From: Paracoccaceae bacterium
GTDB taxonomy: Bacteria; Pseudomonadota; Alphaproteobacteria; Rhodobacterales; Rhodobacteraceae
Length of the DNA stretch: 6,935 bases
Direction of reading: 5' to 3'
Assembly (NCBI GenBank): GCA_020832725.1
Contig: JAFIEC010000204.1
Coordinates: 1 to 6,935 of the forward strand
Positions 1-6,119 of this stretch are shown piece by piece. The position numbers were made by a program, and so were the translations under genes. Numbering within the stretch: position 1 is the stretch's first letter; every line of letters begins with the position of its first letter. Below the pieces are notes generated by a model, which was not told the origin of the DNA, did not search any database, and saw nothing but the letters and a program-made list of their open reading frames with translations.

Positions 1-798
1 GAGGCCATGGCGGGTTGGCTGTCGTCGATCAGCCCATCCACGGCCACGATCGCGGGGGCGCTGTCGATCTCGCCCGGCTTCATGATGACAGAGGCTGCGG
101 CGCGAATACTCGGCCCCTATGACACGCCCTTTGCCGAAAACCCGCTTGCCCCCATCGCCGAGGCATTCCGCTATGACCATGTCTGCGCCAGGGCGGGCCC
201 GGATTTCTTTGTCTGCGCCACCAATGTGCGCAGCGGCAAGATCAGGGTCTTTTCGGGCGACGAGATCACGCCCGCGGCTCTGCTTGCCTCAGCCTGTCTG
301 CCGACCCTGTTCCGCGCGGTGGAGATCGAGGACCCGGAGACAGGCCGGACCGAGGCCTATTGGGACGGCGGCTATTCCGGCAACCCCGCGCTCTATCCGC
401 TGTTTCGCCCGCATCTGCCCGCCGACATCGTGATCGTGAACATCAATCCGCTGTACCGCGAAGAGGTGCCGCGCACCGTCCGCGACATCGCCGACCGGGT
501 CAACGAGATCAGCTTCAACTCCTCGCTGATGAGGGAATTGCGCGCCATCGCCTTTGTCAGCCGCCTGATCGGCCAGGGAGCACTGCACCGCGGCGAGATG
601 CGCGAGGTACTGGTCCACAAGATCGCGGATGACGGGCTGATGACCCAGCTTTCGGTGGCCACCAAGATCCTGCCCAATCCGGTCATCCTCGACCGCCTGC
701 GACAGGCGGGCCGGGCTGCGGGAGAGGCGTTTCTGGCCGCGCATCTTGATGATCTGAACGAGCGTTCATCCGTCGACATGCAGGCGCTTTACGGCTAG
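1..798 (+). CDS. Patatin-like phospholipase family protein (5' end outside window)
   Basis: This is the C-terminal part of a patatin-like serine acyl hydrolase, a family that cleaves fatty acids from membrane or storage lipids with a Ser-Asp dyad. The frame is open from the first base, with two codons before the first ATG at 7, so the true start lies upstream. The GxSxG nucleophile motif is therefore not visible. What is visible is the catalytic-Asp motif DGG (Asp codon 364-366) in the context WDGGYSGNPALYPL, preceded by CATNVRSGKIRVFSG and ASACLPTLFRAVEI. Both segments are typical of the bacterial patatin core. The C-terminal part (NEISFNSSLMRELRAI and onward) is helical and typical of the alphaproteobacterial subgroup. 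The protein ends at TAG 796-798. The next gene starts 100 bp later on the same strand. The natural substrate cannot be inferred from this fragment. Confidence 0.87.
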   Translation, partial: EAMAGWLSSISPSTATIAGALSISPGFMMTEAAARILGPYDTPFAENPLAPIAEAFRYDHVCARAGPDFFVCATNVRSGKIRVFSGDEITPAALLASACLPTLFRAVEIEDPETGRTEAYWDGGYSGNPALYPLFRPHLPADIVIVNINPLYREEVPRTVRDIADRVNEISFNSSLMRELRAIAFVSRLIGQGALHRGEMREVLVHKIADDGLMTQLSVATKILPNPVILDRLRQAGRAAGEAFLAAHLDDLNERSSVDMQALYG

Positions 799-898
799 CC
801 CGCGCCCCCTGCAGAGAGGGCCCGGCACGGTTTTCGCGCCGGCCGTCACGACGGCGTCACGCGCTGTCGCTATCCTTTCTTGTGGGAGGACAGGCGGC

Positions 899-1372
899 AT
901 GATCAGGATATTGACGGTCTGTCCGGGCAATGATGCAGGCTCCATCCTGCTGGAGAGCATCCTGCGCACCCATGGGCGCGGGAGGCTGGAGGTGTGCTCG
1001 GCGGGAACCGCGCCGCAGGGGGTGCTGCACGGGGGTGTGGCGGCGCTGCTGGCCGAGCTGGGCCACGACGCGGCCCCGCTGCACCCGAAGCCCCTTCCCC
1101 TGCCCGATGAGGGTGCGGGCTTTGATCTGGTGATCGCGCTGATGCCGGGGCTGTCGGATGTGCTGCCACACGATCTGGGGCCGGTCGCGGAATGGGCGCT
1201 GCCCGACCCGCTGCACGAGGCGGCGCTGGGCCCTCGCGCGCTGGCGGACGGGCTTCGGACGGCCTGCATGACCCTGCATGCCCGCGCCTCTGCCCTTCTG
1301 GCGCTGCCGCTGGAGGACATGGACCGCGACGTGCTGCGCGCCCGGGCGGAGCGGATCGGACATCTGTTCTGA
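899..1372 (+). CDS. ArsC/low-molecular-weight phosphatase-fold protein with degenerate active site
   Basis: This 157-residue protein has the layout of thioredoxin-coupled arsenate reductases and low-molecular-weight tyrosine phosphatases. An N-terminal P-loop (VCPGNDAGS, residues 7-15) is followed by CSAGTAP (33-39), LLAELGHDAAPL, FDLVIAL, and a late EWALPDP with the general-acid Asp at 103. The C-terminal MDRDVLRARAERIG resembles ArsC tails. The nucleophile Cys8, Gly10, Asn11 and Ser15 are kept. However, the essential CX5R arginine is Gly14 (GGC, 938-940). The two later redox cysteines of ArsC also appear to be missing: the usual VCD position reads LMP and the usual CP position reads LP. Phosphate or arsenate chemistry is therefore doubtful, and a binding or regulatory role, or decay, is possible. 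The start is supported by GGGAGGA at 884-890, 8 nt upstream. No arsR, arsB or other arsenic gene is nearby. Confidence 0.75.
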   Translation: MIRILTVCPGNDAGSILLESILRTHGRGRLEVCSAGTAPQGVLHGGVAALLAELGHDAAPLHPKPLPLPDEGAGFDLVIALMPGLSDVLPHDLGPVAEWALPDPLHEAALGPRALADGLRTACMTLHARASALLALPLEDMDRDVLRARAERIGHLF

Positions 1373-1450
1373 GAGGCGGCGCCCGCCCGCCTGCGCATTG
1401 CCTTTCTCCGTTCGCTTGAAACTCCGCGCGACGGGGCGTAGGCCGCTTGC

Positions 1451-2971
1451 ATGAACCTGTCGATCGTCACCGGGCGGCCTGCGCCCTGCCCCGCGCCCTT
1501 CAACATGGCCGCCCATGTGCTGGCCCATGCCGGTGCCATGCCCGACCGAATCGCACTGGCGGTGTTGGGGCCTTCGGGTGCGGACCGCTGGTCCTTCGGG
1601 CGGCTGGAACGGGCTGTGCTCGGGGTCGCGGGGGCGCTGGAGGCGCGCGGGCTGGAGCCGGGAGCCCGGGTGCTGTTGCGCATCGGCAATGACGTGGATT
1701 TTCCGCTGGCGTTTCTGGGCGCGATTGCGGCGGGGCTGGTTCCGGTGCCCACCTCCAGCCGGCTGACCCCGTCCGAAGTGGCCGATATCGCGGCACAGGT
1801 CACGCCCGCGCTGGCGCTCCATGGCCCGGGTATCGCCCCGGAGGCGCTGCCCTGCCCTTGCCTCGGCCCCGATGCGCTGCGGGCCATGCGCGACCATGCG
1901 CCCGGCAGCTATCGCCCCGCCCGGCCTGACGATCTGGCCTATCTCGTCTTCACCTCGGGCACCGCTGGCCGGCCACGGGCGGTGATGCATGCCCATCGCG
2001 CATTATGGGCACGGCGCATGATGCACGAGGGCTGGTATGGCCTGAGCGCAGACGACAGGATGCTCCACGCCGGGGCCTTTAACTGGACCTACACGCTGGG
2101 CACAGGCCTGCTCGATCCGTGGTCGGTCGGTGCAACCGCGCTGATCCCGGCGGGCGGGGCCGACCGGCACACGCTGCCGCTTCTGCTGGCGCGGCACGGG
2201 GCCACGATCTTTGCGGCGGCCCCGGGGGTCTATCGCCAGATCCTCGGCACCGACGCCCCCCTGCGCCTGCCCGACCTGCGTCACGGTCTGGCCGCCGGAG
2301 AGAAGCTGCCCGCCACCCTCCGCGCAGAGTGGCAGGCCCGCACCGGCACCGATATCCACGAGGCCTATGGCATGTCGGAATGCTCCACCTTCATCTCGGG
2401 CAGTCCGGGGCGGCCTGCGCGGCCCGGCACGCTGGGCTGGCCGCAGGAGGGACGACAGGTGGCAATCCTCGGCCCCGATGGCGCGCCCGTGCCACGCGGA
2501 CAGCCCGGATTGATCGCCGTGCATCGCGACGACCCGGGGCTGATGCTGGGCTACTGGGGCGCCGAGGAGGAAGCCCGCGCGCGGTTTCGCGGGCCATTTT
2601 TCGTGCCCGGAGACGTCGCACAGATGGAGGAAGACGGCGCGCTGCGCTATCTGGGGCGCAACGATGACATGATGAACGCGGGCGGCTTTCGCGTCTCGCC
2701 GCTGGAGGTGGAGGCGGTGCTGATGGCACTGCTCGGTGTCGAGGAGGCTGCGGCGGCAGAGGTCGAGGTGAAGGCCGACACCAGCGTCATCGCGGCCTTC
2801 TACACCGGCGCGGCCCCCCTTCCCGAAGCACGCCTTGCCGCCCATTGCGCGGAACATCTGGCCGAATACAAGCGCCCGCGCCTGTTCGTCCATTGCACCA
2901 CCCTGCCCCGCAACCCCAACGGCAAGCTGCTGCGCCGCCAGCTCGCCCAGGAATGGAGGCCCCGGCAATGA
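1451..2971 (+). CDS. Acyl/aryl-CoA ligase, AMP-forming (ANL superfamily, benzoate-CoA-ligase-like)
   Basis: This is a 506-residue adenylate-forming enzyme, predicted to activate a carboxylic acid with ATP to an acyl-AMP and transfer it to CoA in the cytosol. All core motifs are present. The phosphate-binding loop is VFTSGTAGRPRAVMH (166-180), with Arg176 where Lys is common. The adenine/Mg motif YGMSE lies at 306-310. The ribose-binding Asp of PGD is Asp388. The hinge segment GRNDDMMNAGGFRV begins at 402. The C-terminal catalytic Lys is Lys492 in PRNPNGKLLRR. Length and motif spacing are normal, so the enzyme looks intact. The hinge and lid wording resembles benzoate-CoA-ligase-like members, but the acyl pocket cannot be read reliably, so the substrate (aromatic, medium-chain or other) is open. 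The start at 1451 has only a weak GGGGCG upstream; an internal ATG at 1505 is the alternative. The stop overlaps the next gene by ATGA, indicating translational coupling. Confidence 0.9.
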   Translation: MNLSIVTGRPAPCPAPFNMAAHVLAHAGAMPDRIALAVLGPSGADRWSFGRLERAVLGVAGALEARGLEPGARVLLRIGNDVDFPLAFLGAIAAGLVPVPTSSRLTPSEVADIAAQVTPALALHGPGIAPEALPCPCLGPDALRAMRDHAPGSYRPARPDDLAYLVFTSGTAGRPRAVMHAHRALWARRMMHEGWYGLSADDRMLHAGAFNWTYTLGTGLLDPWSVGATALIPAGGADRHTLPLLLARHGATIFAAAPGVYRQILGTDAPLRLPDLRHGLAAGEKLPATLRAEWQARTGTDIHEAYGMSECSTFISGSPGRPARPGTLGWPQEGRQVAILGPDGAPVPRGQPGLIAVHRDDPGLMLGYWGAEEEARARFRGPFFVPGDVAQMEEDGALRYLGRNDDMMNAGGFRVSPLEVEAVLMALLGVEEAAAAEVEVKADTSVIAAFYTGAAPLPEARLAAHCAEHLAEYKRPRLFVHCTTLPRNPNGKLLRRQLAQEWRPRQ

Positions 2972-3627
2972 CCCAGGCCCTGATCCGCCTCGACATCCTG
3001 TCGGACCCTGTCTGCCCCTGGTGCCTGATCGGCAAGTCATGGCTCGACCGGGCGCTGGAGGCCGCGCCCGACCACCCGTTCGCGGTGGAATGGCACCCCT
3101 TCCAGCTGAACCCCGACATGCCCCGCGAGGGGATGGACCGGCGCGCCTATCTGGAGGCCAAGTTCGGCGGCCAGGAGGGGGCGGTGAAGGTCTATTCCCG
3201 CATCATGCAGGCCGCCGAGGAGGCCGGGGTGGCAATCGCCCTCGATCGCATGACCCGGATGCCCAACACACTGGATGCGCACCGGCTGATCCATTGGGCC
3301 GGGCTCGAGGGGATGCAGGGACGCGTTGTCGACGGGCTGTTTCGCGCCTTCTTCCGCGAGGGGCGCGACATCGGCGACCCGGAGGTGCTGGCCGATATCG
3401 CGACGGCTGCGGGGATGGAGCGCGAGATGGTGATCCGGCTTCTGGCCTCGGAGGCCGATGCCGAGGATATCCGCGCCCGCGACGCCCATGCCCGCGCCCG
3501 GGGCGTGAACGGCGTGCCCACCTTCGTGATCGGCGATGCCCATGTGCTGACCGGGGCACAGCAGCCCGCCCTCTGGGGGCAGGTGATCGAAGAGCTGACC
3601 CGCCGCCACAAGGCCTCCGAGACATGA
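2968..3627 (+). CDS. DsbA family (FrnE-like) thiol oxidoreductase
   Basis: This is a 219-residue DsbA-type thioredoxin-fold protein of the FrnE / 2-hydroxychromene-2-carboxylate-isomerase superfamily. The redox motif CPWC is at residues 16-19, inside DILSDPVCPWCLIGKSWLD, and the cis-proline loop GVPTF has Pro184. Between them is the helical insertion usual for DsbA. The C-terminal TGAQQPALWGQVIEEL also fits the FrnE group. True HCCA isomerases usually have Ser in place of the first Cys, so disulfide chemistry is more likely than isomerisation. There is no signal peptide, so it is predicted to be cytosolic. The ATG at 2968 is chosen because it forms ATGA with the ligase stop and has GGAGG at 2955-2959, 8 nt upstream. 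Longer in-frame extensions only read through the ligase gene out of frame. Co-translation with the ligase suggests a shared process, but FrnE-like genes have many neighbours. Confidence 0.9.
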   Translation: MTQALIRLDILSDPVCPWCLIGKSWLDRALEAAPDHPFAVEWHPFQLNPDMPREGMDRRAYLEAKFGGQEGAVKVYSRIMQAAEEAGVAIALDRMTRMPNTLDAHRLIHWAGLEGMQGRVVDGLFRAFFREGRDIGDPEVLADIATAAGMEREMVIRLLASEADAEDIRARDAHARARGVNGVPTFVIGDAHVLTGAQQPALWGQVIEELTRRHKASET

Positions 3628-3638
3628 GCTACGCATGA
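3624..3638 (+). other. Four-codon bridging ORF (Met-Ser-Tyr-Ala-stop) between oxidoreductase and exporter genes
   Basis: The oxidoreductase stop TGA 3625-3627 overlaps an ATG at 3624. That ATG opens a frame reading ATG AGC TAC GCA TGA, and its own stop (3636-3638) overlaps the exporter ATG at 3635. An AAGG at 3610-3613 is spaced 10 nt from the 3624 ATG but 21 nt from the 3635 ATG. CATGAGC occurs twice, at 3623-3629 and 3634-3640, so this looks like a short duplication of the start region. Termination and re-initiation is an inference from the layout. Confidence 0.4.
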
Positions 3639-4918
3639 GCCTTCCCCCGCCCGAGGCACCCGTCGCGCAGACCGCAGCCGCCACCGCGCCACCTCCTCCC
3701 GGGGGGCCGCAACAGGCGCTGCGCTTTCCCGAGTTCATCGCGCTGGTGGCACTGCTGTTCTCGACCGTGGCCTTTTCCATCGACGCGATGCTGCCCGCGC
3801 TGCCCGACATCGCCGCCGAACTCAGCCCCGGACTCCCGAACGCGGCGCAACTGATCGTGACCTCCTTCCTGCTCGGGCTGGGGATGGGCACGCTGGTGGC
3901 GGGGCCGCTCTCGGATGCGCTGGGGCGGCGACCGGTGATCCTGGGCGGTATCGCCCTCTATCTTGCGGGGTCGGTGGCAGCGATCATCGCGGGCTCGCTG
4001 GAGCTCTTGCTGCTGGCCCGCTTCGTGCAGGGGCTGGGGGGTGCGGGGCCGCGCACGGTGACCATCGCGCTGATGCGTGACCTTTATGCCGGGCGGATGA
4101 TGGCGCGGATCATGTCCATCGTCATGACGGTCTTCCTGATGGTTCCGGCGCTGGCTCCGTGGATGGGGCAGATCATCATCAACCTCGCAGGGTGGCGCTG
4201 GGTGTTCGGCTCGTTTCTGGTGTTCGGGGCGCTGTCGTTCCTGTGGTTCGGCCTGCGTCAGCCCGAGACCCACCCGGCCGAGCGCCGCCGCGCGCTGACC
4301 TCGGCCTCTTTCCTCGCCGCCGGCCACGAGGTGCTGAGCCATCCGGTCGTGCTGCGCTATACCCTTGTGCTGACGCTGGGTTTTGCGCAGATGTTCGCCT
4401 TTCTGGCCTCGTCCCAGCAGATCTTCGACATCAGCTTTGCCCGCCGGGAGGAGTTTCCCTTCTGGTTTGCCATGATGGCGCTGGTCACGATCTTTGCCAC
4501 CTTCCTCAATGCGGCCCTTGTGGTGCGTGTGGGGATGCGGCCGCTGGCGCGGATCGCCTATGGCGGACAAAGCCTCCTCAGCCTGACGGTGGCGTGCCTT
4601 TTCGGGTTCGGCCTTGTACAGGGCGAGACGGCGTTTGTTGTATTTTTCATATGGGGTTCGTCGATCTTCTTCATGTCAGGTCTTACCTTTGGAAACCTCA
4701 ACGCCCTTGCGATGGAGCCGATGGGCCATCTGGCCGGGATGGCGGCGGCGTTTATCGGGGCGGCCTCCACCATGGCGGCAGTGGTGATCGCCATTCCCAT
4801 CGGGCTGGCCTTTGACGGCACGCCCCTGCCGGTCATGATCGGCGCGGCGGTCTGTTCGTCGCTGGCGCTGTCGCTGATGTGGCGCGCGCCACGGGTCGGG
4901 CCCCGCCCGCAACCCTAG
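3635..4918 (+). CDS. MFS multidrug effluxer, Bcr/CflA (DHA1) type
   Basis: This 427-residue inner-membrane protein has twelve predicted helices, at roughly 32-54, 71-90, 101-119, 121-145, 159-182, 187-207, 241-262, 276-297, 303-327, 331-352, 365-390 and 398-416. It should export a small hydrophobic compound in exchange for protons. Bcr/CflA hallmarks are SIDAMLPALP in helix 1 (Asp50), the MFS motif A GPLSDALGRRP in the 2-3 loop (Asp94, Arg98, Arg99), ARFVQGLGGAG in helix 4 (Arg129) and VPALAPWMGQ in helix 5. The first 30 residues are a Pro/Ala-rich, probably disordered cytosolic tail. The gene lies 7 bp after the oxidoreductase stop and is probably co-transcribed with it and the ligase. It lacks a well-placed Shine-Dalgarno; a four-codon ORF starting at 3624 may feed ribosomes to it. 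Codons for residues 334-353 are unusually AT-rich. The substrate is unknown. Confidence 0.92.
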   Translation: MSLPPPEAPVAQTAAATAPPPPGGPQQALRFPEFIALVALLFSTVAFSIDAMLPALPDIAAELSPGLPNAAQLIVTSFLLGLGMGTLVAGPLSDALGRRPVILGGIALYLAGSVAAIIAGSLELLLLARFVQGLGGAGPRTVTIALMRDLYAGRMMARIMSIVMTVFLMVPALAPWMGQIIINLAGWRWVFGSFLVFGALSFLWFGLRQPETHPAERRRALTSASFLAAGHEVLSHPVVLRYTLVLTLGFAQMFAFLASSQQIFDISFARREEFPFWFAMMALVTIFATFLNAALVVRVGMRPLARIAYGGQSLLSLTVACLFGFGLVQGETAFVVFFIWGSSIFFMSGLTFGNLNALAMEPMGHLAGMAAAFIGAASTMAAVVIAIPIGLAFDGTPLPVMIGAAVCSSLALSLMWRAPRVGPRPQP

Positions 4919-4931
4919 AGGCCGGGCCCGA
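4896..4931 (+). terminator. Possible hairpin at the end of the exporter gene
   Basis: TCGGGCCC at 4896-4903 and GGGCCCGA at 4924-4931 form a perfect 8-bp GC-rich inverted repeat. The 20-nt loop contains the exporter stop TAG (4916-4918). No T-run follows, so it is not a classical intrinsic terminator. It may help stabilise or end the transcript. Confidence 0.3.
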
Positions 4932-4971
4932 GCGACGGGAGCATCGGCCAAGGCGCATGCGCGGCACATCT

Positions 4972-4992
4972 CGGGGCCGGCGCGCCACCCCG
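4972..4992. repeat. Small GC-rich inverted repeat in the convergent gap
   Basis: CGGGG at 4972-4976 pairs with CCCCG at 4988-4992, and the palindrome GGCGCGCC (4979-4986) lies between them. A second palindrome, GCGCATGCGC, is at 4953-4962. Both are short and common in DNA of this composition. They are listed to describe the exporter-hemB gap and no function is claimed. Confidence 0.25.
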
Positions 4993-5005
4993 TACTTGCC
5001 GCGCT

Positions 5006-5032
5006 GCGGGCGAGCGTGTCCGCTCAGCCCGC
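5006..5032 (-). terminator. Strong 11-bp hairpin spanning the hemB stop codon
   Basis: GCGGGC (5006-5011) pairs with GCCCGC (5027-5032) and GAGCG (5012-5016) pairs with CGCTC (5021-5025). This gives an 11-bp stem with a TGTC loop and a single bulged base at 5026. The hemB stop (TCA 5024-5026 on this strand) sits inside one arm. The stem is stable in either RNA direction but no U-tract follows on either side. It may mark the 3' end of hemB mRNA, or serve both converging transcripts through Rho or RNase blocking. Confidence 0.4.
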
Positions 5033-6028
5033 TTCGCGCAACAGGCGCGCGGCACGGGGCGCGAAATAGGTCAGGATGCCGTCACAGCCCGCCCGGCGAA
5101 AGGCCAGCAGCGACTCCATCATCGCCCCGTCGCCGTCGATCCAGCCGCGCTCGGCCGCGCCCGCGATCATCGCGTATTCGCCCGACACCTGATAGGCATA
5201 GGTCGGCGCGCCGAAACGCTCCTTCACCCGCTGGCAGATGTCGAGATACGGCATACCGGGCTTGACCATCACCATGTCCGCCCCCTCGGCGAGGTCGCGT
5301 TCGATCATGCGCAAGGCCTCGTCGGAATTGCCCGGGTTCATCTGATAGGTCTTCTTGTCGCCGCTCAGCGCGCCGCTTGCCCCCACCGCATCGCGGAACG
5401 GGCCATAGAAGGCCGAGGCGTATTTCGCCGAATAGGCCATGAGCGCCACATCGGGCATGCCCGACCGCTCCAGTGCCGCCCGCATCACGCCGATACGCCC
5501 GTCCATCATGTCCGACGGGCCGAGGATGTCGGCCCCCGCCTCGGCATGGGCCAGAGCCTGACGCTCCAGCGCCTCCAGCGTCTCGTCGTTGAGGATGATC
5601 CCGTCGCGCACCAGACCGTCATGGCCAAGCGCGTTGTAGGGGTCCAGCGCCACATCCAGCATCACCGCGACCTCCGGTACCGCCGCCTTGATGGCACGGG
5701 TGGCGCGGTTGACAAGGTTGTCGGGGTTCCAGGCCTCCTCGCAGGTCTCGGTCTTGAGCGCGGGGTCGGTATAGGGAAACAGCGCCAGAACGGGGATACC
5801 CAGCTCCGCCGCCTCATGGGCCGCGCGCACCGCAAGATCGACGCTGAGACGATCCACCCCGGGCATCGAGGGCACAGGCTCGGCCACGCCTTCGCCGTCG
5901 CGCACGAAGATCGGCCAGATCAGGTCCGAGACCGAAAGCCGGTTCTCCTGCACGAGGGCGCGCAGGCCGGGCGTGCGGCGAAGACGGCGGGGACGTGCAG
6001 CGGGATAGGGGGCGATGATCGGGCGCAT
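5024..6028 (-). CDS. hemB: Porphobilinogen synthase (delta-aminolevulinic acid dehydratase)
   Basis: HemB condenses two 5-aminolevulinate molecules to porphobilinogen, the second common step of heme, chlorophyll and cobalamin synthesis, in the cytosol. The 334-residue protein is full length. Both Schiff-base lysines are present: Lys202 in AYSAKYASAFYGPFRDA and Lys256 in MVMVKPGMPYLD. The metal region reads DVALDPYNALGHDG (125-138), with Ala127, Asp129 and Asp137 where zinc enzymes carry three cysteines. It therefore belongs to the non-zinc class; the Rhodobacter capsulatus enzyme of this class has been reported as metal-independent. The Arg-rich N-terminal arm (RPRRLRRTPGLRALV, 12-26) is typical of the multimerisation arm. 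The ATG complement is at 6026-6028. A weak AGAAAG (6040-6035) lies 6 nt upstream of it. The gene converges on the exporter and diverges from the membrane-protein gene. Confidence 0.98.
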   Translation of the reverse strand: MRPIIAPYPAARPRRLRRTPGLRALVQENRLSVSDLIWPIFVRDGEGVAEPVPSMPGVDRLSVDLAVRAAHEAAELGIPVLALFPYTDPALKTETCEEAWNPDNLVNRATRAIKAAVPEVAVMLDVALDPYNALGHDGLVRDGIILNDETLEALERQALAHAEAGADILGPSDMMDGRIGVMRAALERSGMPDVALMAYSAKYASAFYGPFRDAVGASGALSGDKKTYQMNPGNSDEALRMIERDLAEGADMVMVKPGMPYLDICQRVKERFGAPTYAYQVSGEYAMIAGAAERGWIDGDGAMMESLLAFRRAGCDGILTYFAPRAARLLREAG

Positions 6029-6056
6029 GGGCGGCTTTCTGCTGGCTGTGACGCGA

Positions 6057-6085
6057 ATGTGAGCTTAAACCGCAGATGCGCCCAA
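6057..6085 (-). promoter_or_regulatory. Candidate hemB promoter (weak match)
   Basis: On the minus strand TTGGGC (6085-6080) is followed after 17 nt by TCACAT (6062-6057). This predicts a start near 6050 and a leader of about 22 nt carrying AGAAAG. Each hexamer matches the sigma-70 consensus at only 3 of 6 positions, so support comes mainly from spacing and placement. Confidence 0.3.
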
Positions 6086-6119
6086 AGAAAAAGCCGAATC
6101 CTGCCGCTATTCGGCCTTT
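6084..6119 (-). terminator. Intrinsic-terminator-like hairpin between divergent genes (alternatively an operator)
   Basis: GCCGAAT (6093-6099) and ATTCGGC (6109-6115) form a perfect 7-bp inverted repeat with a 9-nt loop. On the minus strand the stem is followed immediately by TTTTTCTTT (6092-6084), the classical arrangement of a Rho-independent terminator. Flanking A/T bases (6089-6091 with 6117-6119) extend the pairing past one mismatch. On the + strand only CTTTG follows, so leftward is the strong direction. It lies 56 nt upstream of the hemB start codon, and no leftward gene is visible to its right. It could be an attenuator, an insulator against leftward transcription, or a palindromic operator between two promoters. 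Confidence 0.6.

Noticed and set aside
819..861. Imperfect hairpin GGCCCGGC/GCCGGCC (819-844) and repeated CGTCACG (844-850, 855-861) after the patatin gene
   Set aside because: The stem has a bulge and no T-run, and the repeat is only 7 bp twice. Neither rises above what GC-rich intergenic DNA gives by chance.
899..1372. Working arsenate-resistance gene
   Set aside because: The catalytic loop lacks Arg, the redox cysteines are absent, and no arsR, arsB/acr3 or arsH lies nearby.
1413..1444. CGCTTGAAA (1413-1421), a perfect match to the E. coli heat-shock -35, upstream of the ligase
   Set aside because: No matching -10 (CCCCAT-like or TATAAT-like) occurs at 13-17 nt; the bases there are GGCGTAGGCC.
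766..1996. Long minus-strand open frames (373 and 379 codons) over the ArsC-like and ligase genes
   Set aside because: They are Arg/Pro/Gly/Ser-rich with no recognisable domain, and they are mirror frames of GC-rich coding DNA on the + strand, which has clear family motifs.
2003..3040. Minus-strand open frame of 345 codons opposite the CoA ligase
   Set aside because: It is low-complexity Gly/Arg/Gln composition opposite a gene with all ANL motifs, so it is a shadow frame.
3629..4570. Minus-strand open frame of 313 codons opposite the exporter
   Set aside because: It is His/Arg/Gln-rich with no membrane or domain pattern, as expected from the antisense of a hydrophobic protein.
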